From: RPQJ01 sp963754535 | GTDB lineage: Bacteria; Pseudomonadota; Gammaproteobacteria; Steroidobacterales; Steroidobacteraceae | NCBI GenBank assembly: GCA_963754535.1 | Contig: CAVWGG010000006.1 | Span: 186,001-250,000 of the forward strand | Length of the DNA: 64,000 nucleotides | Reading direction: 5' to 3' | Translations under genes and position numbers: made by a program | The notes under the pieces: model-generated | Told to the model about the DNA's origin: nothing | The model's database searches: none | Seen by the model: the letters and a program-made list of their open reading frames with translations, nothing else | Shown: piece after piece, positions 25,321-35,709 of the stretch | Position numbering within the stretch: position 1 is the first letter of the stretch | How the letters are laid out: every line of letters starts with the position of its first letter

Positions 25321-25752
25321 ATGTCGCGGGACGACGAAGAAACCACCCCCACCTCCGCCGGGGACGAGACGCCAGCCGAAGCGCAGGCCCGCAAGTTCCA
25401 GCGGGAACTGAGCGCCGGCCTGACCTCGCTGGTGCTGCTGTCCGTGCTCGCTGATGCGGACACGGACCTCTACGGGTATGAGATCGCGCGCCAGCTCACC
25501 ACGGACGAAATGCCAATGGCCCCCTTCAAGCAGGGCGCCCTTTATCCGGTGCTGCGCAACATGAGCGGCGCCGGACTGCTGTCGAGCCGCGTGGTCCCCT
25601 CCTACTCCGGTCCGCCGCGGCGCTATTACCGGATCACTCCGCTAGGGCGCGAGGTGCTGGCCGCCTGGCGCGAGACCTGGCTCGGTACCCGCGCCTTCGT
25701 CGATACCATCGTCCCGCCTGCCACTTCCGCTGCACAGGAGATGCCGTCATGA
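25321..25752 (+). CDS. PadR-family transcriptional regulator
   Basis: The ATG at 25321 follows AAGGAG at a spacing of ten bases and gives 143 aa. The winged-helix core is clear: SLVLLSVLADADTDLYGYEIARQL, FKQGALYPVLRNMSGAGLLSS and PRRYYRITPLGREVLAAW. An acidic, Thr-rich N-terminal tail precedes it. It overlaps the next gene by 4 bp. PadR genes paired with a HAAS/TM protein are a common two-gene module in which the membrane protein modulates the repressor. The upstream gap has an AT-rich, ACTA/TAGT-rich patch (25250-25295) that could be its operator, with TTGACT at 25261. Confidence 0.9.
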   Translation: MSRDDEETTPTSAGDETPAEAQARKFQRELSAGLTSLVLLSVLADADTDLYGYEIARQLTTDEMPMAPFKQGALYPVLRNMSGAGLLSSRVVPSYSGPPRRYYRITPLGREVLAAWRETWLGTRAFVDTIVPPATSAAQEMPS

Positions 25753-26669
25753 CGGCCGCGATACCCCGCACCGTCGAGGAATACCTCGACCTGCTTCGAG
25801 CCGAACTGCAGGGCGCCGACCGTGCACTGGTGCAGGACGCGCTCTACGACGCGGAAGAACACCTGCGCGCGGAGCTCGCGCAGCATCCGGAAGAAACGGA
25901 GGAAACCATGCTCGGCCGGATCGTGGCGAGTTACGGCGCGCCCGGTGAAGTCGCCGATGCGTATCGTTCGAACGAAACCCGCGTGCAGGCCGCGCTGCGC
26001 ACGCCGCCGCCGAAGCCGAAGCACACGACGCTCGGACGCTTCTTCGGCGTGTATTCCGATCCGCGCGCCTACCTGAGCATGGCGTACATGCTGCTGGCAC
26101 TCGCCACCGGCCTCTTCTACTTCATGTTCGCCGTGACGGGCCTGTCGCTCTCGGCCGGCTTCGCGATCCTGATCATCGGCATCCCGTTCTTCCTGCTCTT
26201 CATCGGCACGACGCGCGTGCTCGCGCTGGCGGAGGGCCGCATCGTGGAGACCCTGCTCGGCACGCGCATGCCGCGCAGGCCGGTGCATCCCGGCCCGCCG
26301 GTCGGCTGGATGCAGCGCGTGCTCGAAATGCTGAAGGATCCGCGCACCTGGGGCACGTTGCTGTACCTGCTGCTGATGCTGCCGCTCGGCGTGTTCTACT
26401 TCACGTTCGTGATCGTCGGCATCGCGTGCTCGCTCGCGCTCACGATCGCTCCGATCGTCGTGCTGCTGTACCACGCCGGCCTGATCACGATCGACGGCAC
26501 CGTCGAGTCGCCGCATCCGGCGTTGTTGCCTCTGATTTCGATCTTGGGGATAGTGCTGCTCACCGTCACGCTGCATCTCTCACGGGGCATCGGTTATCTC
26601 CATGGCCAGTTGGCTAAGTCGCTGCTCGTCCGTGCGCCACGCACGGCGGACGAGCCTGCCGTCGCCTGA
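25749..26669 (+). CDS. HAAS-domain / DUF1700-like multi-pass membrane protein
   Basis: The 306-aa protein begins with an acidic helical HAAS-type domain (about 1-85, EEYLDLLRAELQGADRALVQDALYDAEEHLR). Hydrophobic segments follow at about 100-160 and 205-285 (YMLLALATGLFYFMFAVTG, FAILIIGIPFFLLFIG and two more pairs), resembling a 'putative sensor' membrane domain. It starts inside the PadR stop (ATGA), so the two are made together. The likely role is membrane-linked control of PadR activity. Its 3' end overlaps the next gene by about 68 bp. Confidence 0.8.
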   Translation: MTAAIPRTVEEYLDLLRAELQGADRALVQDALYDAEEHLRAELAQHPEETEETMLGRIVASYGAPGEVADAYRSNETRVQAALRTPPPKPKHTTLGRFFGVYSDPRAYLSMAYMLLALATGLFYFMFAVTGLSLSAGFAILIIGIPFFLLFIGTTRVLALAEGRIVETLLGTRMPRRPVHPGPPVGWMQRVLEMLKDPRTWGTLLYLLLMLPLGVFYFTFVIVGIACSLALTIAPIVVLLYHAGLITIDGTVESPHPALLPLISILGIVLLTVTLHLSRGIGYLHGQLAKSLLVRAPRTADEPAVA

Positions 26670-27240
26670 ACCTTCGCCGCGCGCTGCGGCGGCGGCGTGC
26701 TGCGCCCTGCTCGTCGCAGGGTGCGGCCACGCCGACACCACCAGCGGCACCCCCGCTCCCGGATCACCGGCAGGGATCTTCTGCGCACCCGCGCCGGAAG
26801 GGTTCCTGCGCGCGCGCTTGCAGGGTGCGATCGATGCCGAGATCGACTGGTCGACGCCCGCCGTCGCGCAGTGCCTCGGCGGTCCACGACCGGGCGGCGA
26901 TGGCGTGCGCCTGGTCTACAAGGGCACCGTCGACTCCGCCCCCCTGCTGATCGTGATCGGCATCGCCAACCTCTTGCCGGGCGCATCGGCGCGCAACGTC
27001 GCGGCCAACGTCACGCTCGTGCGCGAGGGCGCAGGCTCGTTCTATTCGACGCAGGGCGACGACAAGTGCGCGCTCGACGAAGTGCAGCAGGAACCTATCG
27101 CGGGTCACGACGGTCGATACCGGCTGTCGGCACGCGGCTACTGCACGCAACCGGCTCGCGCACTCGGCGCGAGCGACGCGGGCTCGGTGCTGGTCACGCG
27201 TTTCGACGTGTCCGCGCTGGTCGACTACCCGAAGGACTGA
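26602..27240 (+). CDS. hypothetical lipoprotein
   Basis: The ATG at 26602 gives 212 aa but overlaps the preceding gene by 68 bp; a GTG at 26632 would shorten it by ten residues. An Ala-rich hydrophobic stretch ends in the lipobox LLVAGC (about residue 41), pointing to an exported lipoprotein. The mature part has three cysteines besides the lipid one and no recognisable domain. It is followed six bases later by a DUF192 gene, so the four genes from padR are probably one transcript. Confidence 0.65.
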   Translation: MASWLSRCSSVRHARRTSLPSPEPSPRAAAAACCALLVAGCGHADTTSGTPAPGSPAGIFCAPAPEGFLRARLQGAIDAEIDWSTPAVAQCLGGPRPGGDGVRLVYKGTVDSAPLLIVIGIANLLPGASARNVAANVTLVREGAGSFYSTQGDDKCALDEVQQEPIAGHDGRYRLSARGYCTQPARALGASDAGSVLVTRFDVSALVDYPKD

Positions 27241-27245
27241 GACCC

Positions 27246-27788
27246 ATGACCGCCCGACTCTCCGCCCGACTCCCCATGGCCGCCCGCCTGCTGCTCGCAC
27301 TTTGCGCGCTGCTGCCGCTCACGCTCGACGCCGCGCCCGCGGGCACGCTGCCGCTCAGCGCGTTCCCGCGCGAACGCATCGCGGTCGAGACCCGCGCCAG
27401 CATCCGCCGTCACCTGTTCGAAGCCTGGCGCGCCGAATCGCCACAGACGCGCGAGCAGGGATTCATGTTCGTCGAGGATCGCGAGGTACGGCCCGACCAG
27501 GCGATGATCTTCACTTACGATCCGCCCGAACACGTGGCGATGTGGATGAAGAACACGCTGCTGCCGCTCGACATGCTGTTCGTCGACGTGCACGGCTGCG
27601 TCGTCACGATCAAGCAGAACGCCAGGCCCGGCTCGCTCGCGACGATCGAGTCGCGCGTGCCCGTGGTGCTCGTCGTGGAACTCAAGGCCGGGACGGTCAC
27701 CGCGCAGGGCATGGCCGTCGGCGACCGCGTGCTGCGCCTCGACGCGGGCTGGCCGGCCGACGAGGCCGCCTGTACCGCGCCACGCTGA
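27246..27788 (+). CDS. DUF192 family exported protein
   Basis: The 180-aa protein has a cleavable signal peptide (hydrophobic core LLLALCALLPLTLDAAPA). The DUF192 fold follows, with EAWRAESPQTREQGFMFV, MIFTYDPPEHVAMWMKNTLLPLDMLFVD and the closing VLVVELKAGTVTAQGMAVGDRV. The function of DUF192 is not established; members are usually periplasmic. It is the last gene of the run starting with padR. Confidence 0.9.
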   Translation: MTARLSARLPMAARLLLALCALLPLTLDAAPAGTLPLSAFPRERIAVETRASIRRHLFEAWRAESPQTREQGFMFVEDREVRPDQAMIFTYDPPEHVAMWMKNTLLPLDMLFVDVHGCVVTIKQNARPGSLATIESRVPVVLVVELKAGTVTAQGMAVGDRVLRLDAGWPADEAACTAPR

Positions 27789-27856
27789 TTTAGCTACGAT
27801 GCCCGATCGATGGCGCCGGACGGCCGCGCCTGCAGGAAGATCGGGAGATCGCAGCG

Positions 27857-29127
27857 ATGAGCACCCCAGGCACTCCGGCCCTCGAGGCCCTGATTCAAAA
27901 CGCGCGTGAAATGGCCAGGGCGGGCCGCCCTGCGGACGCTGAGGCGCTCTGGCGCAAAGTGCTGGAACAGTCGCCCGGCCACCCCGAAGCCGTGCTGGTG
28001 CTCGGCATGGCGGCGATCACCCGCGGCGAGCCAGCGCGCGCAGTGGACGTGCTGCAGACATCGGTCGGGCGCAACCCGATGCTCGAGCTGTACCTCGCGC
28101 TCGCGCACAAGCAGCTCGGCAACAGCGACGAGGAAATGCTGGCCGTCACCCGCGCGCTCGATCTCGATCCGTACTTCTTCCCGGCACTGCTGCACAAGGG
28201 CATGTTGCTCGAGCGGCTGGCAAGCACCGCAGCGCGGCGCAGGTATTTCGCGACGTGCTCAAGATCATGCCGCCGCGCGATCGCCTCAACGAGGCATTCA
28301 AGACTGCCGTCAGCCACGCAGAAGCCAGCGTCGCGCAGAACCGGCAGTCGCTCGAGCAGCATCTCAACGGCGTGCTCGCAGGCCTGCGGCAGCAGCATGG
28401 GAGCCGCATCGACCGCTTCGAGCGGTCCGTGGACGTGCTGCTCGGCAAGAAGAAGATGTACCACCCGGAACCGATCGCGCTGCATTACGCCGACCTGGCC
28501 CCGATCCAGTTCTACGACCGCGAGCTGTTTCCGTGGCTGCCCGAACTCGAAGCGCGGTCGGATGCGATCCGCGACGAACTCATCCAGGTGCTGGCCGAAA
28601 GCCGGCCCGATTTCCGCCCGTACATCCAGTACCCGGCGGGGGCGCCGGTCAACCAGTGGGCCGAGCTCAACTACTCGCCGCGCTGGAGCACGTACTTCCT
28701 CTGGGAGAACGGCCAGCGCAACGACGCCCATTGCGAGCGCTGCCCACAGACTGCGGCCGCCCTCGAGTCCATCGTGCCCATGGCGCGCCTGCCGAATTTT
28801 TCGCCGACGGCGATGTTTTCCTGCCTCGAGCCCCGAACGGTGATCCCGCTGCACACCGGCGAGACCAATACCCGCCTAATTGTGCACCTGCCATTGATAA
28901 TCCCCCCGGCCTGCTCGTTCCGCGTCGGCCACCAGACTCGTGAGTGGAAGTACGGCGAGGCTTTCGTCTTTGACGATTCCATCGAGCATGAGGCCCGCAA
29001 CGACAGCGAAGAACTGCGTGCCGTGCTGATTTTCGACGTCTGGAACCCGGCGCTTTCCGCCGCCGAACGCGAGCTTGTGGCGGGATTGACGAACGGCGTC
29101 CGCGATTACTACCGGGCCGAACGCTGA
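27857..29127 (+). pseudogene. TPR-aspartyl/asparaginyl beta-hydroxylase, single frameshift
   Basis: The first frame (ATG 27857) gives a TPR-like region (AREMARAGRPADAEALWRKVLEQSPGHPEAVLVLGMAA...). The rest is in another frame from about 28220 to 29127 and is a full aspartyl/asparaginyl hydroxylase domain: HTGETNTRLIVHLPL, RVGHQTREWKYGEAFVFDDSIEHEARND, with the two iron-binding histidines and the 2-oxoglutarate-binding arginine region. Restoring one G after 28220 joins the frames as ERLGKHRSAAQVFRDVLKIMP, so one base has been lost or miscalled. The enzyme class hydroxylates Asp/Asn side chains in proteins or peptides. It lies upstream of a TonB-dependent receptor and a TPR-sulfotransferase on the same strand. 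Confidence 0.85.
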
Positions 29128-29443
29128 CACCTGTCGTTGCTGTTTAGCAACACTCGGCGGCGGTGGCTCGTTGCTGGGCCACCACAACCGCGTCCGGATT
29201 CCCGCCAGACTGCCCCCTCACCCGCGAAAACCCCGTGCACGCTGCGTTGCCCGGATCGCACAACGGTCTTTCCGAATGGCTTGCAGCATTGGTATGATCC
29301 GCGCACTCGCGATCTCAGCCATGGCCCGCAACAGCATGGAAATGATCCGATAGTTCGTGTGGCGGTCGAGCAACCACCGGGTTGCAGGGGTCGATCACCG
29401 TAATTTTTTGTTCACGAGTCCAAGAACTCTCAGGAGTCAACTG
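29128..29443 (+). other. 316-bp intergenic region before the TonB-dependent receptor
   Basis: No gene is seen. It has a small hairpin (GTTGCT gttt AGCAAC, 29136-29151) just after the hydroxylase, a TATGAT box at 29293-29298 that may be a -10 for the receptor with only a weak -35, and an AGGAG ribosome site at 29432-29436. Confidence 0.5.
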
Positions 29444-32375
29444 ATGGCCAATCCCAATCTGAAGCGCGCAGTGCGCGTCGCGTTGCTCGCGGCGAGCGCT
29501 AGCAGTGCCGTGATGTACGGCTCTGCGTCCGTTGCACAGGAAGAACTCGAGCAGGTGATCGTCACCGGTTCGCGCATTCCGCAACCGAACATCGAAGGCA
29601 CCAGCCCGGTCTCGTTGATCTCCAGTGCGGATATCAGGGTGCAGGGCACGCAGCAGGTCGAAGACCTGATCAACAACATGCCTCAGGTGTTCGCCGGCCA
29701 GGGCGGCAACTATTCGAACGGCGCGTCGGGCACGGCCACGGTCAACCTGCGTGGCCTCGGCAGCCGCGCACCCTCGTGCTGGTCGAACGGCCGCCGCATG
29801 GTGGCAGGCAGCCCGCGCGGTCCCGAAGTCCGACTTGAACCAGATTCCTGCCCCGCTGATCGAGCGCGTCGAAGTGCTCACCGGCGGCGCGTCGGCCGTT
29901 TACGGTTCGGACGCGGTCGCGGGCGTCGTCAACTTCATCATGAAGGATGACTTCGAAGGCGTGCAGCTCGACGCCAACTACGCGTCCTACTTCCACAACC
30001 AGGGCAGCGACGTCGGCGACATCGTCCGCGACCGCGGCTTCCCGGTGCCGGGCGACAGGTACAACGACGGCAGCTCGTACGAACTCAGCATGCTGATGGG
30101 CTCGAACTTCGCCGACGGCCGCGGCAACGCGACCCTCTTCGTCGGCTACCGCGAGACGGAAGCCCTGCTGCAGTCCGAGCGCGACTACAGCGCCTGCACG
30201 CTCGGTTCGACCGCCGCCGGCTTCAACTGCGGCGGTTCGTCGACCAGCTTCCCGGGCCGCTTCTACAACTCGGACTTCAGCGCGAGCCGCACGATCGACC
30301 AGACGATGGGTCTCCCGATTCCCTGGAGCACCGCGCGCGACGCGTACAACTTCGGCCCGCTGAACTACTGGCAGCGCCCGGACGAGCGCTGGAGCGCTTC
30401 GGCGTTCATGAAGTACGACGTGACCGACAGCGCCACGGTCTACACCGAGTTCATGTTCCACGACGACCGCACGAACTCGCAGATCGCGCCGTCCGGCATG
30501 TTCGGCGTGACCACGGCGGTGGCCTGCGACGGCAGTAACCCGCTAATCACCCCGGCGTGGCAGAGCTTCCTGTGCGGCACGGCCACCACTGGCACGGCGG
30601 ATGCGACGATCCTGCGCCGCAACGTGGAAGGCGGCGGTCGCCAGGACGACATCCGTCACACCTCCTACCGCGGTGTGGTTGGCGTCAAGGGCGACGTGTG
30701 GGAAAACTGGAACTACGACGTCAGCGCGACGTACAGCACGGTGATCTTCTCGGAAACGTACCTCAACGACTTCTCCATCACGCGCAGCCAGCGTGCGTTG
30801 GACGTCATAGCGGACGGCACTGGCAATCCGGTCTGCCGCTCGGTCGTCGACGGCACGGATCCGAACTGCGTTCCGTATAACGTCTGGACGCTCGGCCAGA
30901 TCACGCCGGCAGCGCTCAACTACCTGCAGATCCCGCTGTTCAGCAACGGTAACACCGAGCTGCGCACGGTCTCCGCATCGATGTCCTCGGACCTCGGCGC
31001 CTACGGCCTCAAGTTCCCGACGGCAACGGACGGCATCGGCATCGCGTTTGGTGCGCAGTACCAGGAGCAGTCGCTGACGTTCGAGACCGACTCGAACTTT
31101 GCCTCGGGCGACGGTGCGGGCCAGGGTGGTCCGACGATCGGCACGGGTGGCGGCTACAACAACATGGACCTGTTCGCCGAAGTCCGCCTGCCGATCCTGC
31201 AGGACATGTTCATGGCGGACAGCCTGCTGGTGAATGCCAGCTACCGCTACTCGGACTACAGCAACCCGATCGACGAAAAGACCAACACCTACGGTGTCGG
31301 CCTCGAGTGGGCGCCGATCGATTCGCTGAAGTTCCGCGGCAGCTTCCAGCACTCCGTGCGCGCTCCGAGCATCATCGAACTGTTCGCGGCTCAGTCGGTC
31401 GGCCTGTACGACAACGACAACGATCCGTGCGCGGGTCCGCTGAATGCTGCGGGTCTGACGGCAGCTGGTTACGACCTGACCGCGTGCGCTCGCACGGGTG
31501 TCACGGCGGCCAGGTTCGGCCTGATCCCGGACAACTCGGCTGGCCAGTACAACGGCTTCTTCGGCGGCAACCCGGACCTCGCGCCGGAAACGGCTGATTC
31601 GTACACCGTCGGCTTCGTGCTGACGCCCGCCTTCCTGCAAGGGTTCAGCCTGACGGTCGACTACTTCAATATCGAAGTGGAAGACGTCATCTCGACGATT
31701 TCCCCGACGATTACCCTGAACCAGTGCTTGGAGACAGGCGGCCTCTGCGACCTGATCAATCGCGATTCCACGGCACAGTCGCTGTGGCTGAACGATTCGT
31801 ACATCCAGGCGACGAACCTGAACATCGGTAGTCTCGTCACGAACGGCGTCGACCTCGACGTCCGCTACGGTACGGAAATCGGCAGCTACGGCTCCCTGAG
31901 CTTCAGCCTCGTCGGCACGTACCTGATGGAACTGACGACCGAACCCATCGCGGGTGCAGGCTCGATCGGCGACTACGACTGCGCCGGACTCTACGGCTCG
32001 GATTGCGGCACGCCGAATCCGGAATGGCGTCACACCGCGCGCGTGACCTGGAACACGCCGTGGAACGTCGGCCTGTCGCTGGGCTGGCGCTACTTCGACT
32101 CGGTCCTGCTTGACAATACGTCCAGCAATCCGCTGTTGGTGGGTGTGGTCAACGACGTCGACAAGGAACTGGACGCCCAGAACTACATCGACGTTGCGGC
32201 CACCTGGAACTTCATGGAGAACTATGAAGTCCGCTTCGGCATCAACAACGTGATGGACGATGATCCCCCTGTCAGCGCGCAGGTCGGCGCGGGCGCGGGC
32301 AACGGCAACACCTATCCGCAGGTGTACGACGCTCTCGGCCGCTAGACGTTCATGGGCGTGACGGCGAAGTTCTGA
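29444..32375 (+). pseudogene. TonB-dependent receptor with three local indels and an early amber codon
   Basis: The start (ATG 29444) leads into a signal peptide and TonB box region (EQVIVTGSRIP), then the plug domain. Near 29761-29825 the frame breaks: a G appears lost in AGCCGCGC, one gained in GTCGAAC and a C gained in GTCCCGAAG; correcting them restores an ordinary plug-domain RGLGS...NGRRM to LNQIPAPLIERVEVLTGG transition. The long second frame has the beta-barrel. It stops at a TAG (32343-32345), but the same frame continues nine codons as TFMGVTAKF to a TGA at 32373, giving the C-terminal Phe expected of outer-membrane barrels. The ligand is unknown; the family with this N-terminus imports siderophores, saccharides or peptides. 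Confidence 0.88.
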
Positions 32376-32412
32376 TCTAGCAGAACCTTCGGAACGACGA
32401 GTTCCGGAACGG

Positions 32413-32444
32413 GACGGCGGGCTTCGGCCCGCCGTCTTTTTTTT
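32413..32444 (+). terminator. intrinsic terminator after the TonB-dependent receptor
   Basis: A perfect 10-bp stem (GACGGCGGGC / GCCCGCCGTC) with a TTCG loop is followed by eight T. It sits between the receptor and the convergent small gene and is the clearest Rho-independent terminator in the window. Confidence 0.95.
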
Positions 32445-32448
32445 GGGT

Positions 32449-32989
32449 TTATTTCACGCGACGAACGTGTGTCGCGACTCGCTTCGGCGTCACGAGCAGG
32501 TACGAGCCGAGCGCGCCCTTGCGCACTGTGACCTCATCGCCAGGCTGCGCCCTGGCAGCCGTGTAGGTGGAGGTTTCCACCCAGACCTGCCCGTTTTCGA
32601 GAACGAAGACCTGTTCGCCGGTCGGGCGGCGCGAAACGCCCTTCACTTTGGCCGTCAGGCTCTCCGGTTCGACCGGCCTGACTTGTTCTCTTCCAGCGCG
32701 CGCTTGCCTTCCTCGCTCAGGCCAAACTCGCGCGTGGCTTTCTCCGCCGGATCCACGGTGGCGGGCGCAGCCGCGCTTGCAACTGCCCCACTACCGCTGT
32801 GGCCGGCACCGCTGCGCTGGTGCTCGGGGCCGACACCCTGCGGCCAAACGCCTTGTCGTAGCAGGCGAGACGCTCGGCATCGCTCGCGATCCCGGTGCAT
32901 GCAGCGCCGGGAGACGCCGCAGCGGCGATAGAAGCCGCGGCGAGCAATTGCAGACCGACGATCGTGCCGACTGTAAAATGACGGGACAT
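32449..32989 (-). pseudogene. small exported protein with C...RLACYD motif, two frameshifts
   Basis: Three consecutive frames make one protein. The ATG at 32989 starts MSRHFTVGTIVGLQLLAAASIAAAASP, a signal peptide, then CTGIASDAERLACYDKAFG, a motif seen in many proteobacterial exported proteins of unknown role. The frame must shift near 32786 to give AVASAAAPATVDPAEKATREFGL and again near 32675 to give ESLTAKVKGVSRRPTGEQVFVLENGQVW...GDEVTVRKGALGSYLLVT, a small beta-domain. One lost base at each point would explain both shifts. The stop is at 32449, beside the shared terminator. No function is known. Confidence 0.75.
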
Positions 32990-33119
32990 CTTGTTTCCTG
33001 GACTGTGGCCCGCACCGGGCCGGTTCGGGACCGAATATATCAGTCCGGCTGCGGATGCTCCGAGGGGCCGAGCGCTCCCCCGGCACCCGCACGAGCCTGG
33101 CCACGCATGGAGTACGTCC

Positions 33120-34585
33120 TTGAGCACCGCACTGACCGCCGCCACGCTGGCTCTCGAGCAAGGGCGATTCGGCGACATCGTCGCGAGCCTCGAACAGGCC
33201 GCCTCGGTCGATACCCGCGATTCGCTGCACTGGCAGCGCGTCCTGGACATCGCAGGTCGCATTGGCGACGACGACATCGCGGTCAAGGCAGCCCGGCAAC
33301 TGGTGCAGCTCACGCCCAAGGACATCCGGCGACGGCTCGTGCTGCGCGAATTGCTGGGAGAAACTCTCCATGCGCGGGAAGCACTGACGCTCGCGCGCAA
33401 GCTGGAAGAAGAAACCCAACGGACCCCATGCTGTCGATCGCGACGGCGGTGCTGCTGGGACGGCTGGGGCGCGAGGATGAAGCCGTGCGGGAATTGCGCG
33501 CCGTCTTGCGCCGCACGCCCAACCTGGCGCTGGCCTGGGAAATCATGGCGGGCCTGAAGACATTCCGCGCAGATGACCCGGATTTCCAGGAGCTCGAACG
33601 CATCGCGCGCAGCTCGCCCGACCGCCCAGAGACTGCGCCCCTGGCTTATGCGCTCGGCAAGGCTTACGAGGACGTTGGGAACTATGAGCAGTCGCTGCCC
33701 TGGATCGCCCGCGGCAGCGCGCGCGTACTCGGCAATCGCCTGCCGCGGATGGATTCGTTCTTCCAGGAAGCGTTGGACGTGCGTGCCGCCTTTCCAGCGG
33801 AACGGATCGCTGCGGGCCAGACGCACGAACGCACCGAGCGCCCGGTGTTCGTCCTCGGCTGTCCCCGCTCCGGCACGACGCTGCTGGAACGGATCCTGGT
33901 CACGGACCCGACGGCCGCTTCGGGCGGCGAGCTCAAGCTGCTGCGACTCTCGTGCCTTGGGTTCACGCCACCCTCGCCCGCTCGCGTCGAGGCGTACGTG
34001 CAAGGTTGCGGCGGTGAGACGCAGGCCTGGAGCCGAGTCGCCGAGACGTACGTGCGCAAGCTCAACGCGCGCTTCGGCCAGGCCGACGGCGTCGTCGACA
34101 AGGGCCTGATCAATTACCTCTACGTCGGCGCAGCCGCGCTGGGGCTGCCGCAGGCACGCTTCATCCACGTGCGGCGCGACCCGATGGACGTGGCCTGGTC
34201 GTGCTTCCGCCGCCGCTTCCACCAGGGCCTGGCGTGGAGCTACCACTTCGAGTCGATCGCCGCGTTCATGCGCGTCTACCAGGACACGATGGATCACTGG
34301 AACGCCGTGCTGCCCGGTCGCATCCTGACGGTCGAGTTCGAGCAGCTCGTGGGCGACGCCGACAACGAGACCGCGCGCATCTTCGAATTCGCCGGGCTGC
34401 AGCGTCCCGCGGACTGGCGCTCGTTCAACGAAAAGAAGGGCACGGTCATCACGTCGAGCCAGCTGCAGGTGCGGCGGCCGCTGAACAGTGACGGCGTCGG
34501 CGCGTGGCGCCGGTACGAAAAGACACTCGAGCCACTGCGCGTGTCGCTGGTGCGCCACGGAGTACGCGACGTCCCCTCCGCCTGA
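33120..34585 (+). pseudogene. TPR-containing sulfotransferase, single frameshift
   Basis: A TTG at 33120 with GGAG eight bases before it starts LSTALTAATLALEQGRFGDIVASLEQA, a TPR-type solenoid. Near 33415 the frame changes (LARKLEEET then DPMLSIATAVLLGRLGREDEAVREL), consistent with one lost base. The C-terminal half is a sulfotransferase: the PAPS-binding loop VFVLGCPRSGTTLLERIL and the 3'-phosphate motif RFIHVRRDPMDVAWSCFR. TPR-sulfotransferases of this type resemble tyrosylprotein sulfotransferases, but the acceptor is unknown. It belongs to the neighbourhood of the receptor and the hydroxylase. Confidence 0.85.
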
Positions 34586-34596
34586 GCGGCGCTCGC

Positions 34597-35604
34597 TCAG
34601 GTGCGGTCGGGCTCCGGAATGCGTGACTGGCATTCCATCGGCCCGCACTTGCGCACGGTCGAACGTACCGGGCCGGTCGGCATCAGCTGGACTTCAGAGC
34701 GCCGATAGTCGACGGCAAAACGGCGCAGCTTGCCGATGACGTCCATGCCGATCAGCACCGCGGGCTCGCTCGTGAGTCCCCACACCTCGAACACGTGCAT
34801 GTCCCCGAACGTGACCGGCATGTTGTACAGGCTCGCCGAACCGATCTGCAGCGCGGGCACTTTGAACGACGTGCCGTCGTAGCTGGCGTCGGTCGCGCCA
34901 ATCACGCGCGAGCGGGATTGCCCGTCACGACCCACCTTGCCGACCAGCGCATCGCGCAGCCGCGCATTGCCCAGCGTGCGCTCCGCCCCGGTATCGATGA
35001 TGGCTCGCACCGCTATCCGACCTGCCTTGCCCTTCACCAGCAGCAGGCCGCGGTAACTCTGGACGGGCACCACGAAATAGCCGTTGGTCGCACGCTTGCC
35101 ATCGGACTGCGTGATGCTGACGCTGTCACTCGTAAAGTCGACCTCGACCCGCGCACCGGACAGTCCCTCGGTGCCGAGGATGCCATCGCTGTCGCCGAGC
35201 ACCAGGCCGGCGAGCACCGGCAACGGACCCGGAGCGTAGGCGAAGGCACCCGCACGCAGCTCGGCGACGTCGACCGCGGGCAACGACGCCGCGCCGGTGA
35301 CGCCGTGCGTCTGCAGCACGCCGGCGGCTGACGGCAGGAGTCCGAGTTCGGTGACCAACCGCGGCGAGACGGCGGATCGATTCGCGCCGGTGTCGATGAT
35401 GAAGCGGTACGGCCCGCGGCCGTTCACGTGCACCTCCGCGAGAATGCGACCGCTGCGATCTTCTTTCGTGGGGGCCGCGTAGAGCGGCTCCAGCGGCGGG
35501 ACCGCAGCATTCACTGCCTCCGGCGCAGCAGTGTCGGCTCCAACCGCGGTACCGGCCGTGCAGCAAAGCAAGGCCAGCACGGAAGCGATGCGGAGCGCGC
35601 TCAT
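34597..35604 (-). CDS. exported retropepsin-like aspartic protease with two DTGA motifs
   Basis: The ATG at 35604 gives 335 aa beginning with a signal peptide (MSALRIASVLALLCCTAGTAVGA). Two half-domains each carry an active-site motif, FIIDTGANRSAVS (about 84) and AIIDTGAERTLGN (about 203). Each is followed by hydrophobic strands, and GILGTEG and LIGMDVIG occupy the positions of the second conserved glycine motif. One chain therefore contains both catalytic aspartates, as in pepsin, rather than one as in retroviral dimers. It is probably a periplasmic protease of unknown substrate. It is convergent with the sulfotransferase gene (11 bp apart). Confidence 0.85.
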   Translation of the reverse strand: MSALRIASVLALLCCTAGTAVGADTAAPEAVNAAVPPLEPLYAAPTKEDRSGRILAEVHVNGRGPYRFIIDTGANRSAVSPRLVTELGLLPSAAGVLQTHGVTGAASLPAVDVAELRAGAFAYAPGPLPVLAGLVLGDSDGILGTEGLSGARVEVDFTSDSVSITQSDGKRATNGYFVVPVQSYRGLLLVKGKAGRIAVRAIIDTGAERTLGNARLRDALVGKVGRDGQSRSRVIGATDASYDGTSFKVPALQIGSASLYNMPVTFGDMHVFEVWGLTSEPAVLIGMDVIGKLRRFAVDYRRSEVQLMPTGPVRSTVRKCGPMECQSRIPEPDRT

Positions 35605-35709
35605 GCCATGTAGGACAGCATGACCAGACCCGAGGTTCAATGGGACTCGTCGCGGGAACCGGTCTCTTGGTCGACGACCCGGATCACGCTCGCGCCCTGT
35701 CCCGCCGCG

